Source: Yinghuangia seranimata (GTDB taxonomy: Bacteria; Actinomycetota; Actinomycetes; Streptomycetales; Streptomycetaceae). From it: DNA of 52,468 bases. Numbering within the stretch: the first letter of the stretch is position 1; each line of letters starts with the position of its first letter. A program made the position numbers and the translations under genes. The stretch covers positions 1 to 52,468 of the forward strand of contig NZ_JASAOI010000088.1 of NCBI RefSeq assembly GCF_029953285.1, written 5' to 3'. The notes beneath the pieces are model-generated. The model was not told where the DNA came from and did no database searches. It saw only the letters and a list, made by a program, of their open reading frames with translations. Positions 52,193 to 52,468 of this stretch are shown here, in pieces.

Positions 52193-52468
52193 CCAACGCC
52201 TGTCCACGCGCTCCGCAGGCCAACATCCGCTCTCCTGCGAAAGCCGCTGAGCCGAATCGGCGGACAACGCCAACGCGCTGCGGCGCGGCCCAGGGCCGCG
52301 CCGAAAAGGCACCCGCCGATTACGTAGCCCGACGAGCGTTCCGCGCCGGGAGGGCGGGGTTGTTGGCTCGTTCCGAAGCAGCGCTTACGCGACGAGTCCT
52401 GGGCTCGCGCGCCAGGTGCTCGCCTCCCTAGCGACCGCACACCGGAGTTGCGCGGCGCGGCCGGCCGC
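52193..52468. other. No gene seen
   Basis: 276 nt after the hydrolase to the window edge. No gene, RNA or clear terminator was recognised. Confidence 0.4.

Overview
The window is very GC-rich DNA with G/C-biased third codon positions, GTG and TTG starts, GGAGG-type ribosome binding sites and 4-nt stop/start overlaps. Together with a complete conservon (cvn) operon, a RelA/SpoT protein of the RshA type, a TerD protein and TPR-type HTH regulators, this points to a filamentous actinomycete, most likely of the Streptomycetaceae. This is inferred from gene content only.

Layout. (1) 147-5740, minus strand: a conservon with a sensor-kinase-like ATPase, Roadblock/LC7, DUF742 and an MglA-like GTPase, followed by two cytochromes P450 (CYP157-like without the ExxR motif, then CYP154-like). 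(2) 6306-7526: an ABM-truncated globin fusion and a DUF1330 protein. (3) 7654-20798: an integrated element of about 13.1 kb. It lies between an intact tRNA-Lys(CTT) gene at 20757-20830 and a 42-bp copy of the tRNA 3' part at 7654-7695 (two mismatches). A 19-bp repeat lies just inside each end. The element carries a tyrosine integrase with a one-base frameshift, a two-winged-helix protein, a decayed ISL3 insertion sequence whose terminal repeats are still visible, a membrane protein with a HEPN-like motif, and a tight minus-strand operon (12994 down to 7869). That operon encodes a Crp/Fnr protein, a class III nucleotide-cyclase-like protein, a degenerate STAND-like P-loop protein, a possible SPFH-like protein and a Pycsar-type transmembrane effector. 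I saw no plasmid transfer or replication genes. The operon is the best candidate in the window for an undescribed system: a cyclic-nucleotide (Pycsar-like) defence operon with extra components.

(4) 21162-30825: HTH/TPR regulators bracket a module made of a RecB/Cas4-like nuclease with a Cys cluster, an unknown protein and a Dna2/Upf1-like SF1 helicase, which resembles a Dna2 split over several genes. A small HTH-like protein and a PrimPol-like protein follow. The second TPR regulator is broken in an extreme G/C homopolymer tract. (5) 31005-44334: HAD hydrolase, atypical phosphotransferase with a CrtC/AttH-like partner, RshA-like (p)ppGpp enzyme, MarR regulator, enoyl-CoA hydratase, acyl-CoA synthetase, Ser/Thr kinase with a TPR-like tail, and a FUSC membrane protein. 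(6) 44358-52192: SecD-head lipoprotein, a nucleoside deoxyribosyltransferase-like/Nudix fusion, small proteins, VanZ, HemC, an Arg/Trp-rich membrane protein next to a double-TerD protein, and an epoxide-hydrolase-like enzyme behind a promoter that overlaps a perfect inverted repeat.

The chromosomal flanks look like ordinary actinomycete core and accessory genome. The tRNA-Lys element has visibly lower GC and is the main accessory region.
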